From: Heterodera schachtii
Lineage: Eukaryota > Nematoda > Chromadorea > Rhabditida > Heteroderidae
Assembly: GCA_023374025.1 (NCBI GenBank)
Contig: SIJG01000010.1
Location: 2,450,198 to 2,514,197 of the forward strand
Direction: 5' to 3'
Length of the DNA stretch: 64,000 bases
A model generated the notes under the pieces. That model worked only from the letters and a program-made list of their open reading frames with translations, was not told where the DNA came from and ran no database searches. Positions 18,831 to 31,884 of the stretch are shown in pieces (position 1 is the stretch's first letter; the number at the start of each line of letters is the position of its first letter). The position numbers and the translations under genes were made by a program.

Positions 18831-21800
18831 TCCTTCATAATTATGATTTATACTCGACTTATCTGATTGAAGGAGGGAGGGCCGACGCCGTTGAAACTTT
18901 TTAATGACTCATAATTACTTTCGTCTTTATTTGCTTCTTTTTTAATTCTAAATAAAATTCTGAATATAATTATTATTTTTTTATACTTTTTTTCTTTTAA
19001 TCTCATGCTTTAGTACTAGTCTTATCAGATGTTTCGGATGTAGATTTTGTTTGTTTTTAATTTAGTTTCATTATAAGTAAAAATTAATAAATTAATCGCC
19101 TATTGTATAAAGTATTTAAATTTATGAAAATTAAAAAATAAATTGAAAACGTGAATAAAAAACTGTAAAAAGTATAAACATCAATTCAATAATAATAATA
19201 ATTTTTTTTATTATTTTTTATAATTATGGTGTAATTTTTATTAATTAAAATTACATAAACATATTAATCAGGGTTTAATGAGTTTTGTTTTTTAATTTGT
19301 GATTTTTTTTTTGCGTTCAGCCACACCAAATATTTCGTGCATTGCATTGGTTCGTCTGCCCATATTGTAATATATTTGTAGATTATATTTAAAATTTATA
19401 TTTTTAATTTTTCTGTTTAAGTTGTTATTCTAATTAGTATTTAATCTTTTTATTTCATATTTGAATGTGAACTATCAGTAAAATTTTTGTAAATTTTATA
19501 TAAAAAATAAAACAAATAAATATTTTAATTATTTAAATGTCTTTACTTTTATTGATTTAAATTTTATTAAATAAAATGCTTATCTTTTTAGTGTTTTAAT
19601 TCTTTCTTCAAAGTAAAATATTTATTCAAATTGTTTAAAAGCTTTATTTGTATATTTATGTCTAAACCCAATAATGTATTACTGAAATAATGGGTTGGGT
19701 TTTTATATTTTTTATTTTTTTTTTATTGATCATATTTGTTAAGCACCTTTAATGCTAAAAATATTGATGTGAATTTTAAATTATTTTTTGTCTTTTTGCT
19801 TCTTCACGATTAGCTTTTCGTTGATTTTTTAAAATATTTGTTTATCTATGTGTTATTACCATTTTTTTTTCATTTTTATTTTTGTAAATTAAATAACAAT
19901 TACTGTGTCTAATTTTCTTATAAGAATTCAGCATATTATTATGTAACTTCCGAAAGGGATATAATTTATAAATTTCTAATTTTAAAAAAAATTCGAAGAT
20001 AACCCAATTTTTGAAGAATGGAGATGAAACAGCTAAAGTAAAAGTTGATAAAAGCATGCCTTGGAAGTTCCATTAAACCAAAAAAAATTATTCATTAATA
20101 TATGAGAAATTATTTTTTTATATTTTAATAAAATTTTTTAATAATGATTGATTACATGTTTGTAAATTTAAAAATTTGTCGGTGAAAAAACTGAGATTTT
20201 GATCAAGAAAAAAAAACCAACTCTTAAATATTATGAACAGAAAGCCAAAAAATAAAAGAAAATTTTTTATTTAAGCTTAACAGAATTTAAAATAAAAATG
20301 CCAAAAAATAAATATTTTTAAAATTATTAATCATAAAAAACAAAAGTCTATTGGGAAATTGTGTCAATTTTGTTTATATTGAACAAATATTGAAACGATC
20401 AATTGGCAGTGCTATTGATAAAAGGCAAAATTTAAAAGAATATAAACCAATGACAAAAATAACTAATTGAAAATTTACTAGTCACAAAGATTGACATTCA
20501 ATTTTTTTTAATCATTAAAATCTTAACATTGAATAGGCCCATCAAAGATATGAAAAATGAATAAGAATACCAACTAACAAAAAACCGAGAAAAAGAATAA
20601 AATTCAATTTTTGTAATTAATTTGCTCAATAAAATATTTACATAGATTTTAATTTAATTTGAAAAAAACACTGATTTCCAAATTTTCGCCACTATTTTAC
20701 CATTTTCGCATTATTTCGCAATTTTTATGCCCTTATTTAAGTACCTATTTTGTTTTTGTTTTTCGCCCTAAAATCCGCCGCTTAATGATCAGGCAATACG
20801 AAGTATCGCATATGGTCACAATGAAAACCAAAATTATCAAGATTTGACCAATCATTACGTGCACTTCAATATGGAATTGACATGAAAGGCTTCGAAGAAG
20901 GAATTTAATGAATATCAATCGATTCTTAATCGATAAATCCACATAAATTTATTTTAATGAGAGCGCATATATTAGTAATCAGAGAGATAAAAAAAATACA
21001 TTTTTAATATATTAATTTAAAAAAAATTTATTTAACCTGCAATTAATTATTGGTCAGACAAATAAAAATATCGAAAGCTCGCCAACCACTGAATACTCAC
21101 AGACTAGTTTACACGAAAACAAATTAGGCAACAACAAATATATTGTAAATAAAATGATAGACTAAAAGGTATGAAACATACAGACAAAATTATTATACAT
21201 ATTCAGTTTCAATTAAAACAAATTTAATATTAAATAAAATGGATTTTTTGCCATTAAATATCTGCGCCTTATTTATAAATATAAAAAAAATAAAATTTAT
21301 TTATTTCTTTTCTCTAAATTTATTTGAATTTAAAATCTGGGAATGGTTAAAACGGAACTGACTTTCTAATTATTTTTATTTTGCTATATGCCGAAATATA
21401 ATTCAGTCAAAAATAAATAATAATTTTAAATCATATTAAACTATAAAATTCAAGTAATTGACACTTCTAGAAAACAACTAAACAAATTTTTTATTCATAT
21501 AAATTATTCAGAACATATATTTATTATTATTTAGTTTATACTCTTTAATTTATTTTTGCCGAAATTGCATTACTATAAATGTTATTATATTTTAGTATTT
21601 TTCATTTTATATTTCAGTTTGTAACCATAAAAAAAAATCAAAGACCAGATGAAATATATTTTTCCTTTGTATCACATTTTAAAAGCATCATGTACATAGT
21701 TTAACAAATATATTCTTTTCCATAAATATTTAAAAATTTTAATAAAATTCAAATTATTACATATTAAATAATACAAATAACAAAAACCAATTTGAAATAA

Positions 21801-22204
21801 AACACTTTACTAATAAAAATATTTTATTATAAAAAATAACCAAAGTTTACATCTTTTCATTTTATAATATTATTGGTTTTTCTTCACTTTGACTATTCCA
21901 TTGCTTTGTTTCACGAAGTAATTGACGATCACAATTAAATGAATTTATTTCATATTTATAATTATAATTTGTTAATGTTATATATTTATTTATAGATTTT
22001 TTAATAAAACCTTTTTTATCAAATTACTATGATAAAATTATATAATTATTATTTATGAAAAATTCCCATACAAATAAAAAATTATATAATTATTATTTAT
22101 GACAAATTCCCATACAAATAATTTAAGATTTAATAAGAAAATGAGAGTAGAGATATAATTTCAAAATGTTTTATTGAAGCCAAAACATATTTGAAGCTCA
22201 AAAG
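18831..22204. other. AT-rich non-coding host DNA with small GC patches
   Basis: A GC patch lies at about 18,865-18,895 (GGAGGGAGGGCCGACGCCG) and another at 19,320-19,375. Near 20,680-20,940 there is a less AT-biased stretch (TTTTCGCCACTATTTTACC, AAATCCGCCGCTTAATG). A related inverted piece occurs at about 25,220-25,290, so it is probably a decayed dispersed repeat. No gene was recognised. Confidence 0.4.
22035..22125 (+). repeat. Two-copy tandem repeat of about 46 bp
   Basis: AATTATATAATTATTATTTA followed by TGAAAAATTCCCATACAAAT is repeated directly, with TGACAAATTCCC in the second copy. This is a small local duplication in non-coding DNA. Confidence 0.8.
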
Positions 22205-22760
22205 ATAGAACATTAATTTGTTTTTCACATATTTTAATAACAATAAATATTTTAAATGCAACAAATAAATTAATACCAACAGATAAAATATATTTATTAA
22301 TAAGAAAAGAGCCCTTCACAATCACTCATCCGATGCGCCTCAATTTAGCATGAAAATAAAATTAAATAATTATGCATTTAATACTGAAAATAAAAATAAT
22401 GAATGAAATTATCTTTTACTTATTAAAAAATTATTAAAATTTATAAAATGAAAATTTATTTTTTAAAACAAACATATAATTAAATAAATGATAAAATGAT
22501 AATTATGAAAAGGTATGAAAAAGCTTAATGTAATCAATCATAATGCTTTGGATGAAAATAAATAAATGTTTATATTTCAATTTAACAATTAATAATAATT
22601 TATCTAAATAAAAAAGAGAGAAATCAAATGAAAATTTAAAAAAAAAATACTGAAAATTCATGTTTATTAAAAATTCTAAAATTAAATGAATTAATTAAAA
22701 AATAATATGTAAACTAAAAAAGGTTTTTTATTATTAATTTAACTCTAATTATGAAACAAT
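22205..22760 (+). repeat. Dispersed repeat family 1, copy A
   Basis: The copy contains TTATTAATAAGAAAAG, then a GC-richer core (about 22,312-22,350, CATCCGATGCGCCTC), then GCATGAAAATAAAATTAAAT. It continues into a conserved right part with GAAAAAGCTTAATGTAATCA and CATAATGCTTTGGATGAAAA. Related copies lie at 23,480-23,890 (right part only), 24,725-24,965 (left part) and, inverted, at about 60,265-60,650. No coding capacity was seen. Confidence 0.7.
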
Positions 22761-23479
22761 TATTTAATAGTACTTTAATTAATTTTAAATATGTTTTAAC
22801 TTTCAGAAGGCTCCAAGGTCAACTAAAATATTTAATATTTCTTTAATATTAAAAGAATATGAAATTTAAATATAATTTTCAATTAGAAAAAATTATTATA
22901 AAGCTGTACCAAAAATTTATTATTTTTATTTCTTATAAAAAGCAAAAATAAATTAAATATCGTAAATCTAAATAATAAAAAAATCGTTATGTTATTCGAA
23001 TGACCTTGAATTTGCAAGTCACGATTAAAAATTTTAATAAATAAATTAAAAATTCGTTGGTTTTGCTGACATTCCGTTGTTTCGCGGCATGATATTATTC
23101 TTTTGATTGCGTATTCATCATTTAATTCATTTTGTATTCATCTGCAATTTATATTTCCTTTAATATTTTAAATATTAATTTATTCAGTTCTTTCTTAGTC
23201 TTTGAATTTTTGTAGATCTATTTTGTTTTTTCTTTTTGAAAATATTTTTTTAAATCAAAATTATAGGGGACTAATTTTTTCAAATTTGGATTAGTATATA
23301 AAATTGGAAAAGCCGAAAATTTTTTGAGGAAACTCTATGGGATAGAAAATAAATGATAAATAAGTATTGTTCTCAGCTGTTACCCTGCAAAATTTGGTGC
23401 ACCTCTGATCACTTCTCGAAAAATTATGAGGGACGAAATTTTCACTAAAATTAGAAGCCACAAATTAAAAATGTAATTA

Positions 23480-23890
23480 TGAAATTAATACTGATAAAAT
23501 AATAATAATAAATAAATTTATCTTTACTTACAAAAAAATTATTAAAATTTATAAAATGAAAATTTATTTTTTAAAACCCACATAATTAAATAAATGATAT
23601 AATGATAATTATGAAAATGTATGAAAAAGCTTAATGTAATCAATCATAATGCTTTGGATGAAAATATAATGCATGCTTATATTTTAATTTAACAATTAAT
23701 AATAATTTATCTAAATAGAAAATAGATGAAATCCATTAAATTTAAACAAAAATATTAAAAATTCAGGTTTAATAAAAATTCTAAAATAAAATGAATTAAT
23801 TAGAAAATAAAAATGAAAAATAATTAATTTATAAAAAAAGATTTTTTATTATTAATTTAATTCTAATTATGAAGCAATAATTTAAAATGG
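23480..23890 (+). repeat. Dispersed repeat family 1, copy B (right part)
   Basis: The stretch matches 22,400-22,760 in order and orientation, including TATTAAAATTTATAAAATGA and GAAAAAGCTTAATGTAATCA. Scattered substitutions and small indels are present. The left part with the GC-rich core is missing. Confidence 0.7.
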
Positions 23891-24724
23891 TAGTTTAATT
23901 AAATAAATCAAAAAAAAGTTGACCAGGAAAGCCTTTAAAAAAGCGGAATGATCATAGATCTTACAATTAACGGCTTAATTAAGAGTTAAAAGGCATACAA
24001 ATAAAAACCAAAATATAAATGCCATTAATCCGGTTTATTTTTCTTTCCCACAACAAATGGGTCCCAATGGTAACTAAATTTTGAAATTAGCAATACAAGA
24101 AAGAAAATTTTGATTTTTCGCTAAACTTTACTATTGAATATCATTGGAAATTCACAACTTATTTTCAGAATTATAGACAAAATGCAGGATCATTATTTTG
24201 GTTCCCACCTTTACCTTCATTACCCACATCCACAACAAAAGAAAAAACAGGAAATTTTCCTTAATGTTGTTGAACGGCAATATGTAGTTTAAAACTTAGC
24301 CAAATAGCAATTTAAAGGTTGGCTTAAGTTTTCATTATTCTTCGTAATACGGTATCTTTTCTGCAGTAATCAACATCCGATTTTTCCATTTTCTAGATGT
24401 ATACGATCACCCTTTATAAAAGTCTAAAATTTTAATAAACAAACTGAACAGCAGACAATTAAAATATTATTTTTGAAAAAAAATTTTTGAAATGAATAAA
24501 CAACAAAATAATTAGTTGAGCAAAATAGTTTAAAGAAATGGAATGAACTCGTCTGAAATAAAAAAAAATTATAAAATTGTAACTAAACGAGAACTAAAAT
24601 TAGCTTTGCTTCAAATTTTTTTTTGCTTATATTATAATTTTAAAAATGAAATTAATAAAAAAAGATGAAAGTATTATTAATATTTTACTATTTAATCTAC
24701 CCCCATTTAAAAATTTAAATAAGG
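23891..24724. other. Non-coding, slightly less AT-biased stretch
   Basis: Between 24,030 and 24,290 the sequence is less AT-biased. A TTTTCAG acceptor-like site near 24,160-24,170 is followed by overlapping open frames to about 24,285. It could be a host exon, but no family pattern is visible, so it is not called as a gene. Confidence 0.25.
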
Positions 24725-24965
24725 CGGATTTGTTCACATATTTTTCACATATTTTAATAATATAAATATTTTAAAAGGCAAGAAAATAAAATTAAAATTC
24801 AACAGATAAAATATGTTTATTAATAAGGAAAAGGCCAGTCAGACGACAGCCTACACTCCGACGAATCCACTTGCCATGAAAATATAATTAAATAATATTT
24901 AAAATCTATAACAATTTCTTATTGATAAAATAATAATAATGCATAATTCCAATATTTTTCATTAA
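24725..24965 (+). repeat. Dispersed repeat family 1, copy C (left part)
   Basis: TTTTTCACATATTTTAATAA, AACAGATAAAATATGTTTAT and TAATAAGGAAAAGGCCAG match the left part of copy A. CCATGAAAATATAATTAAAT matches after the core. The core itself (about 24,832-24,876, CAGACGACAGCCTACACTCC) differs from that of copy A. Confidence 0.65.
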
Positions 24966-26229
24966 TAACAACAACGATAAAAAATAAAATAATTTACAAT
25001 TGCAGGTAATTATATATACTTGAAATTTTTGAATACATTTTTCCAAAATAAATAAAATTTCAAAAATCAAATGGTCAAGAAAGAATATAAATTACAAAAA
25101 TTTTGGTCAAGAAAAATAAAATATTTAGTGGAAAATTTTTGAACAAGTTGCCAAAAAATGTGACGTCAAAAAAGTTTTTCCATTGCACTTTTTGTTAAAA
25201 AATGGTGAATTTTACATGAAAAAATCTAAAAATCGCGAAATAAGGGCGATAATAATGGCGAAAAGCCAAAATTTGGATAAAAACTTATTTTAGAGTCGAA
25301 CACTCAAAATATCCTAGGGTGGAATAAGGGAGTTAAAACTTAAGTTTTTTGAACAAAAATGTATTTTTCGTGCATTTTTCGTCGAGTTAAAGCCGCAAAA
25401 ATAAATAAATAAAAAGCTCTACTCTAATTAAAAGCAAACTTATTTAAATTAATAAGGAACAGATACAATCATATTTCGTAAATATATTGCAAATAAACAA
25501 TTATCTTTTATACAATATTGCTTTGAATAATTAAGATTTTAAAAGCATAAATATTATCAAAAAAATATTTATTTATATTGAAAGAATTTTAATTGATTAT
25601 TTATAACTTTTTGAGACAGATTGTAAAATTTAATAGAAATATATCCCAATAAAACATATGAATATTTGTAAATATATTTTTATATTGAAAAAATAAACAA
25701 AAGAATAATTGGAGAAACAAAGGAGCAACAAGTAGAGATATTCATGCAACAAGTGAAATCTTTATTAGGTAAAAATAAATAAACAAAAATAAACAATGAT
25801 ACAAAAATTTAAACTTAAAAGGAAAATATGAAAACATTAAATTTAAAAAATTTAAACCAAAACGTAAAATTAACGAAGAAGATAAAAATACAAGTAAAAA
25901 ATTTTTATCTGATCCGTAACACGTAACACCTTTCAAATACAGCAATAGTCGAGCCAAAAATCTTAAATGATCTTTAATGTGAATTTTAATAAAATTTAAA
26001 TAGATTTATAGTGCTATAATTGTTAATAAAAGTTTACTCTTATTACCATTTTAAACCAACTGAGGATACTCAAAAATACTATGAATTAGGATCAGAACAA
26101 AAGCTTGGCATGATTTTTTGAGGCAAAAAATCCCGAAATATGGGCCGAAATTGGGAGAAAAATATGGACAATTCATAGCTGTGTTGGAATAATTTCAAAA
26201 TTTTGCACAGTTTTTATTAACCAAACTCT
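24966..26229. other. AT-rich non-coding host DNA
   Basis: The stretch at 25,220-25,290 (GCGAAATAAGGGCGATAATA, ATGGCGAAAAGCCAAAATTT) resembles an inverted version of 20,680-20,740. The 71-codon minus-strand open frame at 25,957-25,742 is Phe/Leu-rich and shows no family features. No gene was recognised. Confidence 0.4.
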
Positions 26230-26237
26230 TTTGGAAG

Positions 26238-26992
26238 CAGGGGTGTTATTTTACCTGGTAAACCCGGCATTTGCCGGGTTTTTGGGGCCCGTGCCGGGTT
26301 TTTGCCGGGTTTTTGAAGTTGCCGGGGTTTTGCCGGGTTTTGGTTTTTTTGCCGGGTTTCCTGTTCTATACTCATTTATTTGAATTTTATTAAACATTTC
26401 ACCAAAATTAAGGGCCAACTATAGCTAACGTTCATTATTCAGGTTTGATTTATTCGATCTCTAGTCTCTAGCTTAGCAGAATGTCGCAAAAATCTATTTC
26501 TGATTTCATTTCCAATGTTACTTAGGAGCTCGAGGGCGACCGGTTCAATAGGAAAAACGTGGATGAAAAATGGGCGGCTATTTTCAAAAATCCTAATTTT
26601 GTCCTGCTCAAATCACTAGTCTCTGCAATTCTGTCAATTTTCCCTTCCAATTCCTTTTGTGAATCTGTCTTTTCTGTTCTCAAGAACATCAAAACGGACG
26701 AGAGGAATAGTATTGGCATACCTTTGTTGAATTCTCTTATTTCAATCAAATTCAATTCAAAAATTTCGTGCCTAAATGTTCACAATTATTTTCTTTCATT
26801 GCCAAACTTGCTCAAACAGGTGAAAAGTGGTGATAAATATATTGTTTAAATGTTTTTGACGTTTTTTACAGTGAACAATTGACCTAAAAAAATTGCCGGG
26901 TTTTTGCCGGGTTTTTGAAAATTTTTGCCGGGTTTTTGCCGGGTATTTCAACTGGTTTGCCGGGTTTTTAGGTTTTGGCGATAACACCCCTG
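26238..26992 (+). mobile_element. Internally deleted hAT transposon (755 bp) with intact termini
   Basis: The termini are perfect 12-bp inverted repeats: CAGGGGTGTTAT at 26,238-26,249 and ATAACACCCCTG at 26,981-26,992. They are flanked by identical 8-bp direct repeats TTTGGAAG (26,230-26,237 and 26,993-27,000), the hallmark of hAT insertion. Both ends carry several subterminal copies of GCCGGGTTTTTG, the kind of repeat bound by hAT transposases. The interior keeps the beginning and end of a transposase gene. Exact target copies suggest recent movement. Confidence 0.95.
26481..26849 (+). pseudogene. hAT transposase remnant: start fused to C-terminal dimerisation domain
   Basis: The frame begins at ATG 26,481 (MSQKSISDFISNVT), which resembles the usual hAT transposase start, and meets an in-frame TAG at 26,523-26,525. 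The same frame then stays open to 26,849. From about 26,600 it encodes the hAT C-terminal dimerisation motif: LLKSLVSAILSIFPSNSFCE, then SVFSVLKNIKTDERNSIG and LLNSLISIKFN. The BED finger and catalytic core are absent, so an internal deletion joined the two ends of the gene in frame. It cannot encode an active transposase. A truncated dimerisation-domain protein could in principle act as a repressor, but the amber codon argues against its use from the first ATG. Confidence 0.85.
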
Positions 26993-27000
26993 TTTGGAAG

Positions 27001-30000
27001 CAATTACAATTTAACGACAAAACAAAAATGTTTTAAAATTTAGGCTAATTACCCGTATCAAAAATATCTTTGATAGCATCAAAAAAATGACAAAATTTTT
27101 TTCAACCTCCAAGGAATTATTATTGAAATTTTTTAATTTTTCTAATTTCATACTCTATTCACTTTTGAGTCATTTTTAGTGCTCTATCACTTGTTACCTA
27201 TACAAATTGTATGTTTATTATTTCAACAAACAAATAAAATTTGTTTTAATTGCAATAGATTTTTGTCAATATTTTCATGCATATAGTCTATCTTCATTTT
27301 GTTTATATTTATTATTTCATTATTTTATTAGAAATTTTTGTTTAAAATCCTATAATTATATTTTATTTTGTTAATTGAATATCTTAATGTTCATTTGAAT
27401 TTTTACCAATAGATTTATATATACTTTGTAAAACTTTTGCGTTAAATACTGCATATTTTGTATAGTTTTTTATTACGTATTAGTCACTTCATTACTGATT
27501 ATTCAAAAATTATTCATAATGTTTTCGAAGATTATTTTTTATTTTGATTTAAATTTTTTTCTTGGGCTTTAAGCTCGCAAGTTTATACTGAATTATTTCG
27601 CTTTTCCCATTTTTTTTACTTAAAATATATTTATATTTCAGCAAAATAATAATTTCGCAAATGAAATAAATAATTAGTTTAAAAGGTAAATTTATAAATT
27701 GCTTTTATTGATTTATAAAAATATTTCTTAATAATTTTCATAAAAATACATAATATGGGGGGGGGAGGCTAAATAAAAAATATTACTTTGAAATTGGAAG
27801 AAAGGTAAATTTTGTAAAATAAAAAAAAACAAAAAATAAATAAATTGCGCAATGATTTTTATTTAATTAAAAATAATAATTTTTAATTTTTTTTTCTTTG
27901 AAAAATCTTAGTTTAGTCCGATCCCAAATGAAATGCAAGTTCCGATCAAAAGTTTTTTCGTAATATAAGATATAAATTTCAAAAAATTGCAAAAATTTTC
28001 AGTAAAAATATTCTCTTCCCATGTCTCATACTCTCATGCTTTTAAACTTTTCCTAACATTTCTGATCTCTGATCCCTGCTACAAAAATTGACTACTGATG
28101 AGTAAATTATTTAGTTTTTGAATTGGTTACTATTGTTTTGTTTATTTTTCTTTTTTATATGATTTTTTTAAATTTATTATCGCATCCTTAATTTTGACTT
28201 TAAGCAAATATTTTTAATCCTTTATAGTAATAATTGTTTTTAAAGCAAATGTTAAAATAAATTACGTTTGTTGCTAAATTTCTATTTTAAAAATATGAAA
28301 TTGTATAATTTATTTATTTATTTCTTTTCTTTTATTTAATTAATTCTAAAATCGGTTTATTTAGTTTTTTTTTAATCTCTTTTTGCTCTTTCATTCACGA
28401 GCTCTTTTCTGTGATCGATTTATTTTTATTTCGATTCAATTGCTATTAATTTTGTAAATGATATGCTAAAATTTATTTTTTGAGTTTATAACAAATATTG
28501 TAGGCAAAATTATTAATTTATTGTCAATAATTAAAAAATGAATTTATTGCTATTTAAATTTTAGATATTTGAATAACAAATTATTATATTTTAGATATTT
28601 TAAATCAAGATTATTTTAGATTTTTATTTATAATTAATCTGGTATAAATTATATAGGTAGATAACAATTCCAACAATATTAAAATTTGCTATGACAAAAT
28701 AATACCAAAATAAATTTACAAATTGTTAATTGTTAATTTATCATTAATTATTAATTATTAATTTCACCCTCAATCCTTTCCCTTCTCCCGCAAATAATGT
28801 AATAATCAAACATTCATCAATTATAAAGCAATTTAGCAATATAATAAATTATTTCTCGCTTTCTGTCTTCTGAGATGATTATGGTTGCTCAAATGTTATC
28901 TTTTATTATTTTTAAAGATTTTATCCATTAATTATTTTCATATATTATTCATTGATATGTAAACTCCGCCCCTTCCTATGTAGTGACTTGAGAAAGAGTT
29001 TATTACCAGAAAATCTTGCAAAGCTTTTGTTTCTTCATCACAATTTGCTTTTAACCGGTTTCTCAATTGAATGATTTTTGTTTTAGAGAAAAGACAATTT
29101 TTTTTTGAAAATTACGGATACGAATTTCGGATTACGGGAAATTACTGGGTTTTGGACCCCCGTAATTACGGATTACGGATTTCCGTAATTGAGAAAATCG
29201 CCGTAATTACGGATTACGGATTTCCGTAACTGCAAATCCAGTTGCGTACAGCCCTGATTTGAAGGCCCACAAAAAATTAAACAAAGAGAAAATAGCTGAT
29301 AGTTTATTTTTAATTATAAATTAAATTCAAATAAATATTAATAAGTGAGTTTTCTTTTTTACTTGGTCATAATTCAATTGTTTATTATTTTGTTACGTCT
29401 TTTTTAATTTTATTTTTTTTCAAACAATTTTAAATTTGTGATTGGTTTATTAGTTTTATTCATCTTGATAAATAGTTTGCTTTTTGCGCAGCTTGAGCTC
29501 CAGATTTAATTTTTAAAATTTAAATAAAGAAAAAATCTTCTCGAAAATTTTGACTTTTATATAATTTTTTGATGTATATCATTTTTTTCTTTTTAATGTC
29601 TTTTTAACCAATCAATTAATTATTTCTTTATTTATTTAAATATTTAATTTTTCTATCGTTTTGAATCGAATTAAAAAATTTATCAATAAAAATATCCCAT
29701 ATCCCAGAAATTTTTTTTGTATTGTATGAAATGAAATAATTCCTCTGTTGCTTCATGTTGAAGATCTCTTGCTTTTCAATAAAGAAATACTATTATTACT
29801 AATTTTAAGTTAGGTTTACATAGTTAAATCGTTAGTATTATTGAACCAATTCATTTTATTATTATTGGTTTTATTTTAGATAATTAGTAAAATAATTTTT
29901 AATATTTTGAGGGTTTGGTTTTATCATCGGATGCGTATTATAAATTATTTTGTAATGATAATTGAGCTTTTGTAAATATTTTTTAATAGATTTCTTTTCA

Positions 30001-31884
30001 AATTTTGTACACAAAAAACTTATAGTATAAATAATTATTTTGAAAGTTCATTTTTATTCTAATAAAATCTTAAACGAATAAGGAAATGATATTTTTAACA
30101 AATGAAGTGATGTATTCGAATTTAATTAGTGTATTGGATTTTTGAAAAATCTAATTGTTTAATAAATTACTTATACAAAAATTATGAATTAGGCATGCGC
30201 ATGAATTGAAAGCAAATCATTAGATAATTCTGTATAAGAATAATAAATTATAAATTATTGGATTTCATATTAAGAATTTTTTATTTATTAATTATTATTA
30301 TATTTAAAGAATTTAGAGAAGATTTAACTTTATTTAAACAAGAAATTTTGTTTGAATTAAGATGATTTTTCTCTTAAATTTTATATATAGAGCTAGCATT
30401 TATTCAAAGTAAACTGTTTTTATTTTCATCAATTTTTGAGTACGTCATAACACCGTTAAATTTAATATGATATTAGTTTAATTTTCTTTTACTTGATATT
30501 TAAACTTTTTTTTATTTTTCTCATGGTAATGTGCGGGAATTTTTTGCAAGACTTTTTGTGCATGCATATACATTTTCATTTTATACTAATTTTGTAATAT
30601 GTCTTTGGGTTCATTATTCCAAAGATAATTTCTCATTTCTCATTGATCGTTAGGACGTGCAAAAATTAGTATATTATTTATTTAAATCTATTATTAATCG
30701 TATATCATCTATTTTATGATACACGCTTGGAAATTAAAAATTAATGCATTTATAATTATTTTTCTTGCAAAATCATTTCATTGTATTTTTAAATGTCGTT
30801 TTTGTAATTTAGTATAAATATTGGGAATGAAAAAGTATTTTTCTTTTTAAATGAAATTGCCGTATAAATTATAAATTAGAATTTTTTCTTTTTCAACTTT
30901 TTATTTTATCGATATTATTATTTAAATTTTTTACTGTATGAGTTTTTATTTATTATTTGTTCATTTAAATATGATCATGCTTAAAAAATTAATATTTATA
31001 TTTTCATCGTCCTGGTAAATTCAAACATAAAAAAAAATTAATTTATTATTTTATTGATATACCGATGCCCTTTTATGTAATTGTTAAAAGATGGAAAATT
31101 TGTTTTGTTTTAGTTTTGAAATGAAATGACTTCTTCATGATTAAAAAATAAAAAACAATTTAGAAATTAATTAATATAGTTAAATAGGAATATATAATTT
31201 AAAAAATTAAAAGTTACAATAAATCTTTTAATGTTTATTGCAAAAACAAAATTAAATTTAAAAAATGCTAGTAAAAAAACTTTTATTTTTTAAATATGAT
31301 GAATATTAATGAAAAAATTTATTGAAATAAAATATTTAATTATAGTCATATTCATGATAATATTCAAAAAAATTTTAAATTTGATTTACAATTATTAATG
31401 AAAAAATAAAAAATTATAATAAGCACAATATTTTAAAATAATAGAATTAAAAAAATATGACTATAATATATATATATATATTTTCTTAAATAAATAATTT
31501 CTCAGTAAATAGTCAGAGATTAATTTATTATTTTAATGTTAAATATTTAAAAATAAAAAATCATTTTAAAAACCATATAATTATAGTTTATTAAAACTAG
31601 TAAATAAAAATTTATATTACTTAAATAGCCTAACTGATGGAATAAATTGTGGGTTTAAATTATAATGAAAATGTTGCAAATAATTAATGTTTCATTGTAT
31701 TATAATGGCATTTCATTTTATTGTAAGAGAGAGCAATGCCAACTCAATAAGTATTTATATTTCTTTTAATCCATTTATCTATTGAATAAGTATTAGGCTT
31801 TAATATGAGTATTAAAATATTAAAATTAGTTTTTTAACTTTTCGAGATATAAGAAATTAAAAGTGGGGCATTACTTATTTGTCA
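27001..31884. other. AT-rich non-coding host DNA
   Basis: Apart from the GC-richer block at 29,111-29,256, listed separately, this stretch shows only A/T-rich sequence. A run of 8 G lies near 27,759-27,766 and there is a small GC patch near 28,960-28,980 (AACTCCGCCCCTTCC). No gene, RNA gene or clear repeat boundary was recognised. Confidence 0.4.
29111..29256 (-). mobile_element. Terminal fragment of a DNA transposon with ATTACGG subterminal repeats
   Basis: The segment has at least six copies of ATTACGGAT or CCGTAATTACGG and ends GTACAGCCCTG at 29,256. On the minus strand it therefore begins CAGGGCTGTAC, like a hAT terminus, followed by subterminal repeats. No matching second terminus or 8-bp duplication was found nearby, so it is probably a one-ended remnant. 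Confidence 0.5.

Noticed and set aside
20745..20942. Minus-strand 65-codon frame with a hydrophobic stretch (possible receptor exon)
   Set aside because: There are no splice-supported neighbours and no family motif. Hydrophobic stretches arise easily in AT-rich DNA.
24160..24290. Possible exon after a TTTTCAG site
   Set aside because: Two frames are open, neither resembles a family and no donor clearly follows. The evidence is too weak for a gene call.
25742..25957. Minus-strand 71-codon Phe/Leu-rich frame
   Set aside because: The composition is as expected from T-rich DNA; no motif or splice context was found.
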